DNA of 64,000 bases from Halorussus salilacus (GTDB taxonomy: Archaea; Halobacteriota; Halobacteria; Halobacteriales; Haladaptataceae): the NCBI RefSeq assembly GCF_024138125.1, contig NZ_CP099993.1, positions 496,001 through 560,000 on the forward strand, read 5' to 3'. Below, piece by piece: positions 34,830 to 44,244 of this stretch (the stretch's first letter is position 1; every line of letters begins with the position of its first letter). A model generated the notes under the pieces. The model worked only from the letters and a program-made list of their open reading frames with translations, made no database searches and was not told the DNA's origin. The position numbers and the translations under genes are program-made.

Positions 34830-35030
34830 ATGATGGTACCAGTCCGCTGTTTCACATGCGGCAAGGTCGTCGGGGAGTACTGGGAAGAGTTCAAGGCGCG
34901 GTCGGCGACCAAGGAGGGCGACGAGGACCCCGAGAAGGTCCTCGACGAACTCGGCGTCGAGCGACAGTGCTGTCGCCGGATGCTCGTCTCGCACAAGGAC
35001 CTCGTGGACATCGTCTCACCCTACCAGTAA
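34830..35030 (+). CDS. rpo10: RNA polymerase subunit Rpo10 (N)
   Basis: 66 residues, zinc-binding Rpb10 homologue with CFTCGK near the N-terminus and the atypical adjacent Cys pair [10 protein letters not shown]. Two Met codons open the frame (34830, 34833). It overlaps rpo6 by one base. Confidence 0.97.
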   Translation: MMVPVRCFTCGKVVGEYWEEFKARSATKEGDEDPEKVLDELGVERQCCRRMLVSHKDLVDIVSPYQ

Positions 35031-35212
35031 TGGCTCAGCAACAACGCTACTCCCGGTACGAGAAGGCACGCATCATCGGGGCGCGCGCCCTGCAGGTGTC
35101 GTACGGCGCGCCGGTACTCGTCGAGACCGACGAGACCGAGCCCATCCTCATCGCGGCCGAGGAGTACGACGCGGGCGTCCTTCCGTTCACGGTGCGACGA
35201 GGCAAGCAATGA
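35030..35212 (+). CDS. rpo6: RNA polymerase subunit Rpo6 (K)
   Basis: 60 residues, Rpb6/omega homologue: [20 protein letters not shown] and [21 protein letters not shown] are the conserved core. It overlaps enolase by 4 nt. Confidence 0.96.
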   Translation: MAQQQRYSRYEKARIIGARALQVSYGAPVLVETDETEPILIAAEEYDAGVLPFTVRRGKQ

Positions 35213-36420
35213 CGCTGGTCAGCGAGGTTCGGCTCCGCCAGATACTCGACTCCCGAGGTAATCGGACGGTCGAGGCCGACGTGGTGACCGAGAGCGGCGG
35301 GTTCGGCCGCGCGGCCGCGCCCAGCGGCGCTTCGACCGGCGAGTACGAGGCCATCGAACTCGACCCGAGCGAAGCCATCGCCTCGGCTCGCCAGCACGCC
35401 GTCCCTCGCTTGGAAGGCCAGGTGTACGTCGGCGACCAGCGCGACGTCGACCGGACGCTACGGGCGGCCGACGGCACCGACGACTTCTCCGAAATCGGTG
35501 CGAACAGCGCGGTCGCCATCAGCATGGCCGCCGCGAAGGCCGCCGCCGATGTGCTGGGTGCGCCGCTGTATCAGCACCTCGGCGGCGCGTTCCGGGGCGA
35601 GGAGTTCCCGACGCCGCTCGGGAACGTCGTCGGCGGCGGCGAGCACGCCGCCGACGCGACCGCGATTCAGGAGTTCCTCGCCGCGCCCGTGGGCGCACCC
35701 AGCGTCCAAGACGCGGTGTTCGCCAACGCCGCCGTCCACCAGGAGGTCGGCGACCTGCTGGACGACCGGAACATCCCGGCCGGAAAGGGCGACGAGGGCG
35801 CGTGGGCTCCCTCCATCGACGACGCCGAAGCGTTCGAGATCGTGGCGGAGGCCACCGAAACCGTCTCCGAGGAGTTCGGCTTCGAAATCCGGTTCGGCCT
35901 CGACGTGGCCGGTTCGGAGCTCTACGACGCCGACGCCGAGGAGTACGTCTACCGGGACACGACCCGGGACACCGGCGAGCAGATCGAGTACGTCGCAGAC
36001 CTCGTCGACGAGTACGACCTCGCGTACGTCGAGGACCCGCTCGACGAAAACGACTACGCCGGGTTCGCCGACCTGACCGAGAGGGTCGGCGACCGGACGC
36101 TCGTCTGCGGCGACGACCTGTTCGTCACCAACGTCGAGCGACTTCGGACGGGCATCGAGCGGGGTGCGGGCAACTCGATTCTGGTCAAGCCCAACCAGAT
36201 AGGCACCCTCAGCGACGCCGTCGACGCCGTGGAACTCGCGGTCGAGAACGGCTATCAGCCGGTCATCTCCCACCGCAGCGGAGAGACCGAGGACACCACC
36301 ATCGCACACCTCGCCGTGGCGACCGCCGCGCCGTACATCAAGACGGGCGCGGTCGGCGGCGAGCGAACCGCCAAGCTGAACGAACTCGTTCGAATCGAGC
36401 AGAACGTTTCACAACTATGA
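35209..36420 (+). CDS. eno: Enolase
   Basis: 403 residues. Interconverts 2-phosphoglycerate and phosphoenolpyruvate. Motifs: [26 protein letters not shown], the Mg ligands in [23 protein letters not shown] and GDDLFVTN, catalytic KPNQIGT, and HRSGETEDT. Its position in the ribosomal superoperon between rpo6 and rps2 is typical of haloarchaea and related euryarchaea. Confidence 0.97.
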   Translation: MTLVSEVRLRQILDSRGNRTVEADVVTESGGFGRAAAPSGASTGEYEAIELDPSEAIASARQHAVPRLEGQVYVGDQRDVDRTLRAADGTDDFSEIGANSAVAISMAAAKAAADVLGAPLYQHLGGAFRGEEFPTPLGNVVGGGEHAADATAIQEFLAAPVGAPSVQDAVFANAAVHQEVGDLLDDRNIPAGKGDEGAWAPSIDDAEAFEIVAEATETVSEEFGFEIRFGLDVAGSELYDADAEEYVYRDTTRDTGEQIEYVADLVDEYDLAYVEDPLDENDYAGFADLTERVGDRTLVCGDDLFVTNVERLRTGIERGAGNSILVKPNQIGTLSDAVDAVELAVENGYQPVISHRSGETEDTTIAHLAVATAAPYIKTGAVGGERTAKLNELVRIEQNVSQL

Positions 36421-37220
36421 GCGAAAACGAGAGCGAACAGGTAGAAGAAGAAGGCCTCGAAGCTGCCGAATCGGAGACCGACCTCGAACCCGAGGGCGAA
36501 TCCGGTGCGGAGCCGTCGGTCGACCCCGACGACGACGTGGCGGCACAGGCCGACGAGGAGGAAACGACCGCGGGCGACGAGACCGAGTCCGAAGACGAGG
36601 GGCCGTCCCTCGACGAGGACGTGATGGACAACCAGGAGGAGGCCGACCTCCTCATCCCCGTCGAGGAGTACCTCGGCGCTGGCGTCCACATCGGGACCCA
36701 GCAGAAGACCCAGGACATGGAGCGGTTCATCCACCGCGTCCGCACCGACGGGCTGTACGTCCTCGACGTCTCGAAGACCGACGAGCGCATCCGCACCGCC
36801 GCCGACTTCCTCGCGAACTACAATCCCGAGCAGGTGCTGGTCACCTCCTCGCGCCAGTACGGTCGGTTCCCGGCCGAGAAGTTCGCCGAGGCCGTGGGCG
36901 CGCGCGCCCGCACGGGCCGGTTCATCCCCGGCACGCTCACGAATCCGAAGTACGACGGCTACATCGAGCCGGACGTGCTCGTCGTCACCGACCCCATCGG
37001 CGACGCACAGGCCGTCAAGGAGGCCATCACGGTGGGCATCCCGGTCATCGCGATGTGCGACTCCAACAACAACACCAGCAACGTCGACCTCGTGGTCCCG
37101 ACGAACAACAAGGGTCGCAAGGCGCTGTCGGTGGTCTACTGGCTGCTCGCCAACGAGACCCTCGACCGCCGCGGTGCCGAGCCGACCTACGGCCTCGACG
37201 ACTTCGAGAGCGGTATCTGA
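36417..37220 (+). CDS. rps2: 30S ribosomal protein S2 (uS2)
   Basis: 267 residues: a 70-residue Asp/Glu-rich N-terminal extension, typical of halophiles, then the uS2 fold ([52 protein letters not shown]). Overlaps eno by 4 nt. In many archaea a mevalonate kinase gene follows; here only repeats follow. Confidence 0.96.
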   Translation: MSENESEQVEEEGLEAAESETDLEPEGESGAEPSVDPDDDVAAQADEEETTAGDETESEDEGPSLDEDVMDNQEEADLLIPVEEYLGAGVHIGTQQKTQDMERFIHRVRTDGLYVLDVSKTDERIRTAADFLANYNPEQVLVTSSRQYGRFPAEKFAEAVGARARTGRFIPGTLTNPKYDGYIEPDVLVVTDPIGDAQAVKEAITVGIPVIAMCDSNNNTSNVDLVVPTNNKGRKALSVVYWLLANETLDRRGAEPTYGLDDFESGI

Positions 37221-37350
37221 ACTGCGCTTTTGGGTGTTTTTCGGTTTTGCGACCGTCGTTCTTCGAGCGCACAGCGATGCGTCTTCCGTGGGATGGAGCG
37301 TGTTCGTGATCGTGAGACGGAGCGTTCGCGAGTTCCAAGACTGTTGAGGG

Positions 37351-37553
37351 TACTAGCTACTCCCGGTACCTAGGAGGACCGCACCCGCAGACCACGCGTC
37401 TCCCCCAATCGACTGCGCTTCTCGCTCGTCGTTTCACTCCTCGCTTCGATGTCTGCGAACGCAGTTCGCAGATCAGCGAGACGCGAAGCGTCTCGCAAGC
37501 CTCATCCCTCACGCGGGAATGTCGGCCCACGAGGGGCCGACCCCGCGCGCCAC
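37351..37553 (-). repeat. Repeat family 1, copy C
   Basis: Reverse-strand copy: GGCGCGCGGGG start, hairpins (GCGAGACGC/GCGTCTCGC; TCTGCGAACTGCGTTCGCAGA), core GATTGGGGGAGACGCGTGGTCTGCGG split by variants, and end GGTACCGGGAGTAGCTAGT. With copy D it fills the 600-bp gene-free stretch 37221-37820; the two copies diverge from a 42-bp centre. Confidence 0.75.
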
Positions 37554-37595
37554 GATTTGAGTGAGACCAGTATCGCGCAACTTCGACGTTGGTCA

Positions 37596-37725
37596 CGGCG
37601 CGCGCTGGCGCGAGTTCATCTCGCGCCATCATTGCGCGAGGGATGACTGAGCGACTGGAAGGAGCGAGGGAATCGGCTGGGGAGGGGTGTGGTTGCGGTT
37701 CTCCTGGGTACCGGAGGTAGCCAGC
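37596..37725 (+). repeat. Repeat family 1, copy D
   Basis: Shortest copy (130 bp): CGGCGCGCGCTGGCG, hairpin GGCGCGAG-ttcat-CTCGCGCC, GCGCGAGGGATGA, core GGCTGGGGAGG and end GGTACCGGAGGTAGCCAGC. Confidence 0.75.
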
Positions 37726-37820
37726 GTTCTCGGATACACCGACAGCCGAAGCTACGCCGCCAACAGAACACACCGACGCTCGAAATAAATGACGCTTTCT
37801 AGAACAAAAATCGCGCCGAG

Positions 37821-38894
37821 CTACTCCTCCAGACAGTCTTCCAGCGGTTCGATGATCTCGTCGGCCACCGAATAGGGGTCGGTCTCGCGCGCCCGGACGC
37901 GCTCGACCAGTTCCGCCATGCCGCCTCGGCGCTCGATCTCGTCCTCAAGCAGGTCGCCCACGTCTTCGCGGAGCAGGTTCCGAATCTCCTCGGCGTACCG
38001 GGTCCGGGCCTTGGCTTCGAGGGTGCCCGACTCCTCCAGATACGCCCGGTGGTCGGCGAGGGTCTCGACGAACTCCGCGACGCCCTGCCCGTCCTTGGCG
38101 ACGGTCTCGACCACGCGGGGGCTCCAGCTTTCTGCTTCGTCGCCCTCGGCGGCGCTCGCTTCGCTTTTGTCCGCGCCACCGCTACCGCCGCCGACGGCAC
38201 CCGCGCCGTGGTGGCCGGTCGCGAGGTTCGCGGTGCGGTCTTCCTGCATGTGGATCATCTCACGCAGTTCCTGTACCGTGCGGTCGGCACCGTCGAGGTC
38301 GGCCTTGTTGACCACGAACACGTCGCCGATCTCGAGGATGCCCGCCTTGAGCATCTGGACGTTGTCGCCGGACTCGGGCGGGACCAGCACCGCGACCGTG
38401 TCGGCGGTCTTCACGATGTCGATCTCGTTCTGGCCCGCGCCGACGGTCTCGATGAGTATCCTGTCCTTGCCGAACGCGTCGAGGGCCTTGACCGCGTCGG
38501 TGGTCGCGGTCGACAGGCCCCCGAGAGTGCCGCGGGCCGACATCGACCGGAAGAACACGTCCATGTCGCCGACGTTGCTCGCCATCCGGATGCGGTCGCC
38601 CAGCACCGCGCCGCCGGTGAACGGCGAGGAGGGGTCCACGGCGATGACGCCGACCGTCTCGCCGCGCTCGCGGTAGTAGTTCGCGAGTTTGTCGACCAGC
38701 GTCGACTTGCCAGCGCCGGGACTCCCGGTGATGCCGACGACCTCGGCGTCGCCGGTGTGGTCGTGGAGCGCCGAGACGAGTTCGCGGTAGCCCGGGTCGC
38801 GGTTCTCTATCTTGGTGATGACTCGCGCGAGCGCGCGGTGCTTGCCCGCGAGCAGCTCCTCGACCAACTCGGCGTGTTCTGCGTCGGCGCTCAT
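37821..38894 (-). CDS. meaB: MeaB-type G3E GTPase for methylmalonyl-CoA mutase
   Basis: 357 residues. G-protein chaperone that protects and reloads B12-dependent methylmalonyl-CoA mutase. P-loop GSPGAGKST (57-65), VIAVDPSSPFTGGAVLGDRIRM, ETVGAGQNE and NKADLDGA. A Gly/Ser/Ala/Glu-rich insertion of about 40 residues (about 232-270) interrupts the C-terminal part and is probably a surface loop. It overlaps the mutase small subunit by 4 nt, which confirms the assignment. Confidence 0.92.
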   Translation of the reverse strand: MSADAEHAELVEELLAGKHRALARVITKIENRDPGYRELVSALHDHTGDAEVVGITGSPGAGKSTLVDKLANYYRERGETVGVIAVDPSSPFTGGAVLGDRIRMASNVGDMDVFFRSMSARGTLGGLSTATTDAVKALDAFGKDRILIETVGAGQNEIDIVKTADTVAVLVPPESGDNVQMLKAGILEIGDVFVVNKADLDGADRTVQELREMIHMQEDRTANLATGHHGAGAVGGGSGGADKSEASAAEGDEAESWSPRVVETVAKDGQGVAEFVETLADHRAYLEESGTLEAKARTRYAEEIRNLLREDVGDLLEDEIERRGGMAELVERVRARETDPYSVADEIIEPLEDCLEE

Positions 38895-39307
38895 CGCTGG
38901 GGCGCGTTCTCGCGGACGAACTCGATGGTCTCCTCCATCGGCGTGCCGGGGCCGAACACCTCGGCGACGCCCATCTCCTTGAGTTCGGCCTTGTCGTCGT
39001 CAGGCACGACCCCGCCGACGAGGATCAGGGTGTCCTCGAACGCGTCGTACTCCTTGAGGCCGTCGATGACCTTCGGCACGAGGGTGTTGTGGGCTCCCGA
39101 GAGGATGGAGATGCCCAGCACGTTCACGTCCTCCTGGACCGCCGCCTGCACGATCTCGTCGGGCGCGTTGTGGAGTCCCGAGTAGATGACCTCGAACCCG
39201 GCGTCCCGGAACGCGCGGGCGATGACGTGGGCCCCGCGGTCGTGGCCGTCGAGTCCGACCTTGGCGACGAGGCATCGAATCGACTGCTGTTCCTGGTCTG
39301 CGCTCAT
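38891..39307 (-). CDS. Methylmalonyl-CoA mutase B12-binding subunit
   Basis: 138 residues with the cobalamin-binding signature KVGLDGHDRGAHVIARAF (DxHxxG), then SGLHNAPDEIV, SILSGAHNTLVP and LVGGVVPDDD. The separate small-subunit form is common in archaea; the catalytic large subunit is not in the window. ATG at 39307 chosen over an upstream Met that adds ten unrelated residues. Together with meaB it serves propionyl-CoA/methylaspartate-type metabolism. Confidence 0.92.
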   Translation of the reverse strand: MSADQEQQSIRCLVAKVGLDGHDRGAHVIARAFRDAGFEVIYSGLHNAPDEIVQAAVQEDVNVLGISILSGAHNTLVPKVIDGLKEYDAFEDTLILVGGVVPDDDKAELKEMGVAEVFGPGTPMEETIEFVRENAPQR

Positions 39308-39500
39308 ACACGAGAGTTCCGCCCGTTCGGGTTTCACTTTAACGGAAATCTTGCCGAAAGTTCATTTGAATCCCTACAAGTTTGCTTGTAGAATCGCCGC
39401 CCACCGGCGGGTTCGTGCCGGTCGGACTGGGCGTTCGTCCCGCCCCCGTCGACGGGAGTCGCTCGTCTCGCGCCGGTCGGCCCCTCCTCGGCGGCCGACG

Positions 39501-39896
39501 CTACTCCTCGAACCCGCCCGTGACCAGCACGGGACGGTCGGCCTGAAGGATGACCGACTGAGAGACGCTGCCGAAGATGGCCTTCCCGGCGGGCGAGCGC
39601 CTGCGCCCGCCGACGCAGATGCAGTCGGCATCGACCCGGTCGGCGACGTCCAGTACGGTGGCGGCTGGTTCGCCGCTGCGCTCTATCACCTCGACATCGA
39701 CACCGGCGTTGTTCAGGACGTCGCTGGCCCGCCGGACCGCCCCGACCTCGGTCGCCGACGCTCCCTCTCCGTCGGTGAATACGTGCAGGAGCGTCGCCCG
39801 GACCTCCCGAGCAGCCTGCGGGAGGTCGGCGACGGCTCGGGACTGTCTCCGCGCACGGTCGGCGTCCTCGTCGAGAGCGACCACGACGTGGTACAT
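39501..39896 (-). CDS. Universal stress protein (UspA) family
   Basis: 131 residues, MYHVVVALDEDADRARRQSR start and C-terminal CVGGRRRSPAGKAIFGSVSQ followed by SVILQADRPVLVT, the ATP-binding G-2x-G-9x-G(S/T) region. ATP-binding Usp proteins modulate stress responses and transporters. It is single and sits 25 bp after the stop of a small membrane-protein gene on the same strand. Confidence 0.88.
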   Translation of the reverse strand: MYHVVVALDEDADRARRQSRAVADLPQAAREVRATLLHVFTDGEGASATEVGAVRRASDVLNNAGVDVEVIERSGEPAATVLDVADRVDADCICVGGRRRSPAGKAIFGSVSQSVILQADRPVLVTGGFEE

Positions 39897-39921
39897 GCTC
39901 CGGTCCACGACGAACGGGACC

Positions 39922-40233
39922 TTAGCTGTTCTCCCCGGCCTGCTCGGCGTCGGCGACGTGCGAGACGACCACCACGAGCCCCAGCAGGACGCCCAGAACG
40001 AGTCCGACCGTGACCGCGCCGTACACCGCCAGCCCCAGCGGCGTGGGCTGGAGTTCCATCACGCCAAACAGTTCCACCGCGGTGAGGTCGCCGGGACCGA
40101 ACGCACCGAGTACCGCGCCCACGACGCCGGTGATGGCCACGATGAGCGCGTAGAGTCCGACCACGAGCCGTCGACCCTCGAACGTCCCCGTCACGGTCGA
40201 CCCTCGGGTCGGCGGAAGGATTAGCCTTTTCAT
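39922..40233 (-). CDS. Small membrane protein, two helices
   Basis: 103 residues with two transmembrane segments (VVGLYALIVAITGVVGAVLG and AVYGAVTVGLVLGVLLGLVV) and a short acidic tail. Probably the haloarchaeal DUF7520-like group, from memory only. Start at 40233 is divergent from a 28-residue ORF only 22 bp away. Function unknown. Confidence 0.6.
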   Translation of the reverse strand: MKRLILPPTRGSTVTGTFEGRRLVVGLYALIVAITGVVGAVLGAFGPGDLTAVELFGVMELQPTPLGLAVYGAVTVGLVLGVLLGLVVVVSHVADAEQAGENS

Positions 40234-40255
40234 CCGGTCGGGCCGTAGGTCGAGT

Positions 40256-40342
40256 ATGTCCGAGAAAGACCTGTTGGCGCTCCTGCTCGGGGGAATCGCG
40301 CTTCTCATGTTCGCGATGGGTATCATCCTCGCGGTGACGTGA
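40256..40342 (+). CDS. 28-residue single-helix membrane peptide
   Basis: Reads MSEKDLLALLLGGIALLMF and five more hydrophobic residues before LAVT-stop, a single transmembrane helix with a charged N-terminus. It lies between the coxA terminus and a small membrane-protein gene, where haloarchaea tend to encode tiny helper peptides. No longer competing frame exists. It might be a small subunit like those of terminal oxidases, but that is inference. Confidence 0.5.
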   Translation: MSEKDLLALLLGGIALLMFAMGIILAVT

Positions 40343-40453
40343 CGACCTGACGGGGGCGACCGGGGTCCGTCGCCGTATCGGAATCGAAGTTATCGACCGA
40401 CTCGGGCCGTAGCGAACGCTACCCGGTCGAGAGAAAAACCGAAAAATTGCTCG

Positions 40454-42238
40454 TTACGCTTCGTCTTCGGCGGGTTCGTCGCCGTTTATCTCTTGGCCGC
40501 CGTCAGGGACGACTTCCTCGCCGCCGTCGGTGGCCGCAAGCGCGGTCTCGCGCTTGCGCTCGAACCACGCCCACTCCTTGGTCTTCAGACCGTCGTCCTC
40601 GAGGTTCCACGGGTCGCCCGACTCGACGCGCGGGCCTTCGAGCCACGAGGTCACGATGTTCCAGACGAACACGAGCTGGCCGAAGCCCATGATGAACGCC
40701 CCGACCGTGGCGACCATGTGCCAGTCGGCGAACTGCGGGAGGTAGGTGGCGTACCGACGGGGCATGCCGCCGTACCCGAGGAACAGCATGGCGAAGAAGG
40801 TCATGTTCGACCCGACCATGGTGGTCCAAAAGTGAATCTTCGCGAGCGTCTGCTGGTACATCCGGCCGGTGTACAGCGGGAACCAGTAGTAGATGCCCGC
40901 GAAGCCGGCGACCGCGATGGCTCCCATCACGACGAAGTGGAAGTGCCCGACCACGTAGTAGGTGTCGTGGAGAACGAGGTCGACCGGAACCGACGCGAGG
41001 AAGACGCCGGTGACGCCGCCGATGATGAAGTTCTGGACGAACCCGATGGAGAACAGCATCGGCGCGGTGAGCCTGAGCCGGCCGTTCCACATGGTGGTGA
41101 TCCAGTTGAAGGTCTTGACTGCCGAGGGGACGGCGATGGCGAGCGAGACCGCCATGAACGACGCCCGGATGCGGGGGTCCATGCCCGTGCTGAACATGTG
41201 GTGGGCCCAGACGCCGAACGAGAGGACGCCGATGGCGAGCGTCGAGTAGACGACGAATTTGAATCCGAACAGCTTTCGGCCGGAGAATCTGGGCAGGATG
41301 AGGCTGACCAGTCCCATCGGCGGGAGGACGAGGATGTACACCTCGGGGTGGCCGAAGAACCAGAACAGGTGCTGCCACAGCATCGGGCCGCCGCCCTCGG
41401 CCGCGAAGAACAGCGTGCCGAAGTTGCGGTCGAGCAGGAGCATCACCAGCGCGCTCCCGAGCAGGGGGAACGAGAACAGGATGAGTCCCGACTGGGTGAG
41501 CATCGTCCACGAGAAGATGTCGAGGCTCTCCCAGCCGACGTTCTCGCCGCGCTCGGTGAAGATGGTCGCGATGAAGTTTATCGCCCCCATCGTCGCCGAC
41601 ACCCCCGACAGGTGCAGTCCCAGCAACATCAGGTCCACGCCGGGGTTGGCCTGTTCGACCGACAGCGGCGTGTACATCGTCCAGCTGGTCTCGGCCGCGC
41701 TGATGCCGATGTCGGTCGCACCCAGCGGGAAGCCGATCCAGATGAGGATTGCGGCGGGCGGGAGCAACCAGAACGCGATGGCGTTGATGCGGGGGAACGC
41801 CATGTCGTCGGCTCCGATGAGTAGCGGGATGAAGTAGTTCCCGAACGCCGCGATGATGGGCGTCCCGAACAGGAACAGCATCGTGATGCCGTGGGTCGTC
41901 AGCAGGGCGTTGTAGAAGTTCGCCCCGATGATGGCCTCCTCGGGCACCGCGAGTTCGGTCCGCATCAGGAGGACCGCGATGCCGCCCCACGCGAACGAGA
42001 GGAGGCCGAAGAGGCCGTAGAGCATCCCGATGTCCTTGTGGTCGACGGTGGTCAACCAGCGTACGATTCCGGCGGGCTTCTCGTGGTGTACCTGCCCGGT
42101 CTGTTCGCCGACGTAACCCCCACCGGTCGCGAGGGGAGTGTACGAACGCCAGTCCTCGAGGCGCGTGAGGAACGCGGCGACCGCAAGCAGGAACACCCCC
42201 ATGACGACGGTGAGTGCTATTTGCCCGGCTTCTACCAT
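40454..42238 (-). CDS. coxA: Heme-copper oxidase subunit I
   Basis: 594 residues, about 12 helices. Heme a and CuB ligands are visible: TTHGITMLF (low-spin heme His), FGHPEVYILVLP (CuB His and D-channel Glu), AHHMFSTGM (two CuB His) and GHFHFVVMG (heme His). HPEVY is A1-type. A hydrophilic C-terminal extension faces the cytoplasm. TTTACCTT (about 42260-42267, reverse strand) gives leaderless spacing. No subunit II is adjacent; small membrane proteins of the haloarchaeal cox region lie beyond the hydrolase gene at 42572. Confidence 0.95.
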   Translation of the reverse strand: MVEAGQIALTVVMGVFLLAVAAFLTRLEDWRSYTPLATGGGYVGEQTGQVHHEKPAGIVRWLTTVDHKDIGMLYGLFGLLSFAWGGIAVLLMRTELAVPEEAIIGANFYNALLTTHGITMLFLFGTPIIAAFGNYFIPLLIGADDMAFPRINAIAFWLLPPAAILIWIGFPLGATDIGISAAETSWTMYTPLSVEQANPGVDLMLLGLHLSGVSATMGAINFIATIFTERGENVGWESLDIFSWTMLTQSGLILFSFPLLGSALVMLLLDRNFGTLFFAAEGGGPMLWQHLFWFFGHPEVYILVLPPMGLVSLILPRFSGRKLFGFKFVVYSTLAIGVLSFGVWAHHMFSTGMDPRIRASFMAVSLAIAVPSAVKTFNWITTMWNGRLRLTAPMLFSIGFVQNFIIGGVTGVFLASVPVDLVLHDTYYVVGHFHFVVMGAIAVAGFAGIYYWFPLYTGRMYQQTLAKIHFWTTMVGSNMTFFAMLFLGYGGMPRRYATYLPQFADWHMVATVGAFIMGFGQLVFVWNIVTSWLEGPRVESGDPWNLEDDGLKTKEWAWFERKRETALAATDGGEEVVPDGGQEINGDEPAEDEA

Positions 42239-42571
42239 ACCCCACGGTCAGGACTACAAGGTAAAGAAAGGTTAGGTTCCGTCCCCGCGACGTGGGGGTG
42301 CGATTACGGTCGAAAAAGACGCGAAGGCGAACGGGTTCGGTCGGGCCGGGAGTTCGACCTCGGCGTCTATCGTACGATTCCCGATACGTCGAGAATCGCT
42401 CGGTTGAACCGTGGTAATCGGACCCAAGAGTCGTGGAACCGCGCCCGACGGTCGATTCGCGGCGTCGGGCCGACCACCGGTCCGTCGAGGTGTAAGCCGG
42501 AGCTCACATCGTCGTATTTTTGGTCGCGTCAGTCGTCGTCCAAGCCGACGCCCCCTGAACGGAGGACTCCA

Positions 42572-43957
42572 ATGCACACGATTCTCATCACCGTCGACGC
42601 GTTGCGGGCCGACCACCTCGGGCAGTACGGCCACGAGCGCGACACGATGCCAGCCCTCGACAGACTCACCGCGGACGGGACCCGGTTCGAGGCCGCGTTC
42701 TCGAACGCGCCCTACACCCGCATCTCGATTCCCTCGTTTCAGACCTCGCAGTTCCTCGCGTACGACGAACTCGCCGAACTGCCGACCATCGCGTCCATCC
42801 TCGGGGACAGCGGGGTGACGACCGCGGCGGTCGGCACCCAGACCGGCGTGGGTCTCGTGGACGCCGACTTCCGATTCGATCAGAACCTCGACCTTGGTCG
42901 CGACGAGTACCACGAGGAGGCCAACAGCGACCGAGCGTTGCGGGACCGGATCGTCCACCGCGTGGACCGACTCGCGTCGCGAGTCGGTCCCCTCCTGCGG
43001 CGGGTCGAACCGGTGTACGAGGCCGTCGACGACGCCTACCGGCGACTCGTTCCCACGCCCGACTTCCAGTACCTCGGGTACACGAGCGCGGAGGTCGTCA
43101 CCGACACCGCGGTCTCGTGGCTGGAGGACAACCGCGACGAGGACTTCTTCCTCTGGATTCACTACATGGAGGGCCACCGGCCTTACGGCGTCCACGACGA
43201 GGACCCCGCCTACCTCGACGAACCCCTCGACACCGACCGAATCAAGCGCCTGATGAAGACCGCGGGGACCGCGCCCGAGGAGATTTCCGCGAGCGAACGC
43301 CGATTGCTGGAGGACCTCTACGACTCGGACCTGCGGTACTGCTCGCGCCACCTCGACCGACTGTTCGACGCGATGGCCGACCTCGGTGTCTGGGACGACG
43401 CAAACGTCGTCTTTTCGAGCGACCACGGCGAGGAGTTCGCCGAGCACGGCAACTACTTCCACCGAAACTACCCCTACGACGAACTCATCCACGTCCCCCT
43501 GCTCGTCAAGCGCGAGGCCGGGACCGCAAACGACTCCGACGCTCCCGACACCGTCGAGCAACAGCGCCAGTTGCTCGACCTCGCGCCCACCGTCTGTGCG
43601 TTCCACGGTATCGACCCCGAGGAGTTCGACTTCGAGGGCGAGCCCCTGTTCGAGGGCGACGACCGTCGGGTCGTCGCCCTCGGGTCGGGTCGGCCCGACG
43701 ACGAGCAGGTGGTCGCGGGCCGGTGGGACGGCTGGAAGTTCATCTACGACGACGAGTCGGTCCAGCTGTACGACCTCGACGCCTCGCCCGACGAGACCGA
43801 CTGCGTGGCCGACGACCACCCAGAGGTCGTCTCGGAGTTCCGCGAGGCCATCCCCGAGTACCTCTTCGACCGCGAGGACGAACGGCTCCGCGACCCGGTG
43901 GACGGGGTCGAGAAAGAGCAGTTAGAGGCGCTGGGCTATCTCGAACTGAAGGACTGA
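42572..43957 (+). CDS. Alkaline-phosphatase-superfamily hydrolase (sulfatase-like)
   Basis: 461 residues. Metal sites: N-terminal ITVDALRADHLGQYG (Asp/Asp) and FSSDHGEEFAEHG (Asp-His), as in sulfatases and phosphoglycerol transferases. Where sulfatases have Cys or Ser for formylglycine (C/S-x-P-x-R), this protein has NAPYTRISIP, so it lacks that residue and may use Thr49. Cytoplasmic, no signal peptide. Likely a phosphodiester or sulfate-ester enzyme, perhaps for surface polysaccharide. It is oriented against its cox-region neighbours. The 333 bp before it (42239-42571) hold no gene. Confidence 0.8.
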   Translation: MHTILITVDALRADHLGQYGHERDTMPALDRLTADGTRFEAAFSNAPYTRISIPSFQTSQFLAYDELAELPTIASILGDSGVTTAAVGTQTGVGLVDADFRFDQNLDLGRDEYHEEANSDRALRDRIVHRVDRLASRVGPLLRRVEPVYEAVDDAYRRLVPTPDFQYLGYTSAEVVTDTAVSWLEDNRDEDFFLWIHYMEGHRPYGVHDEDPAYLDEPLDTDRIKRLMKTAGTAPEEISASERRLLEDLYDSDLRYCSRHLDRLFDAMADLGVWDDANVVFSSDHGEEFAEHGNYFHRNYPYDELIHVPLLVKREAGTANDSDAPDTVEQQRQLLDLAPTVCAFHGIDPEEFDFEGEPLFEGDDRRVVALGSGRPDDEQVVAGRWDGWKFIYDDESVQLYDLDASPDETDCVADDHPEVVSEFREAIPEYLFDREDERLRDPVDGVEKEQLEALGYLELKD

Positions 43958-43959
43958 AC

Positions 43960-44196
43960 TCACTCCGCGTCGCCCGATTCGGCCGACTCGATGCGGTCGG
44001 CCGCGACGTACGTGAGGTACGCCAGCAGGACGAAGGGAACGATGAGCAGGCCGTACGCGACGGCGGAGGTCAGGCCCTCTATCGCCCACGGCGTCGCGAC
44101 CGTGAACAGCGCGATGAAGAAGCCGATGATGCAGAGCGGGATGAGGTTGACCGTGATGTCGAGCCACGTCTCCCGTTCGAAGATGGGGGTTGCCAT
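43960..44196 (-). CDS. Small membrane protein of cox region
   Basis: 78 residues from MATPIFERETWLDITVNLIP with two helices and an acidic tail. It resembles a haloarchaeal family found beside cytochrome oxidase genes (DUF6684-like, from memory). It converges with the hydrolase gene, 2 bp apart. Confidence 0.65.
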   Translation of the reverse strand: MATPIFERETWLDITVNLIPLCIIGFFIALFTVATPWAIEGLTSAVAYGLLIVPFVLLAYLTYVAADRIESAESGDAE

Positions 44197-44244
44197 GGTC
44201 GCCGGTAGCCACGCAGCCGACAAATAGGTTTCCGATTCGTCGTC

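Noticed and set aside
40503-42245. 580-codon frame overlapping coxA on the same strand
   Set aside because: Arg/His-rich out-of-frame shadow; coxA itself has all heme and copper ligands.
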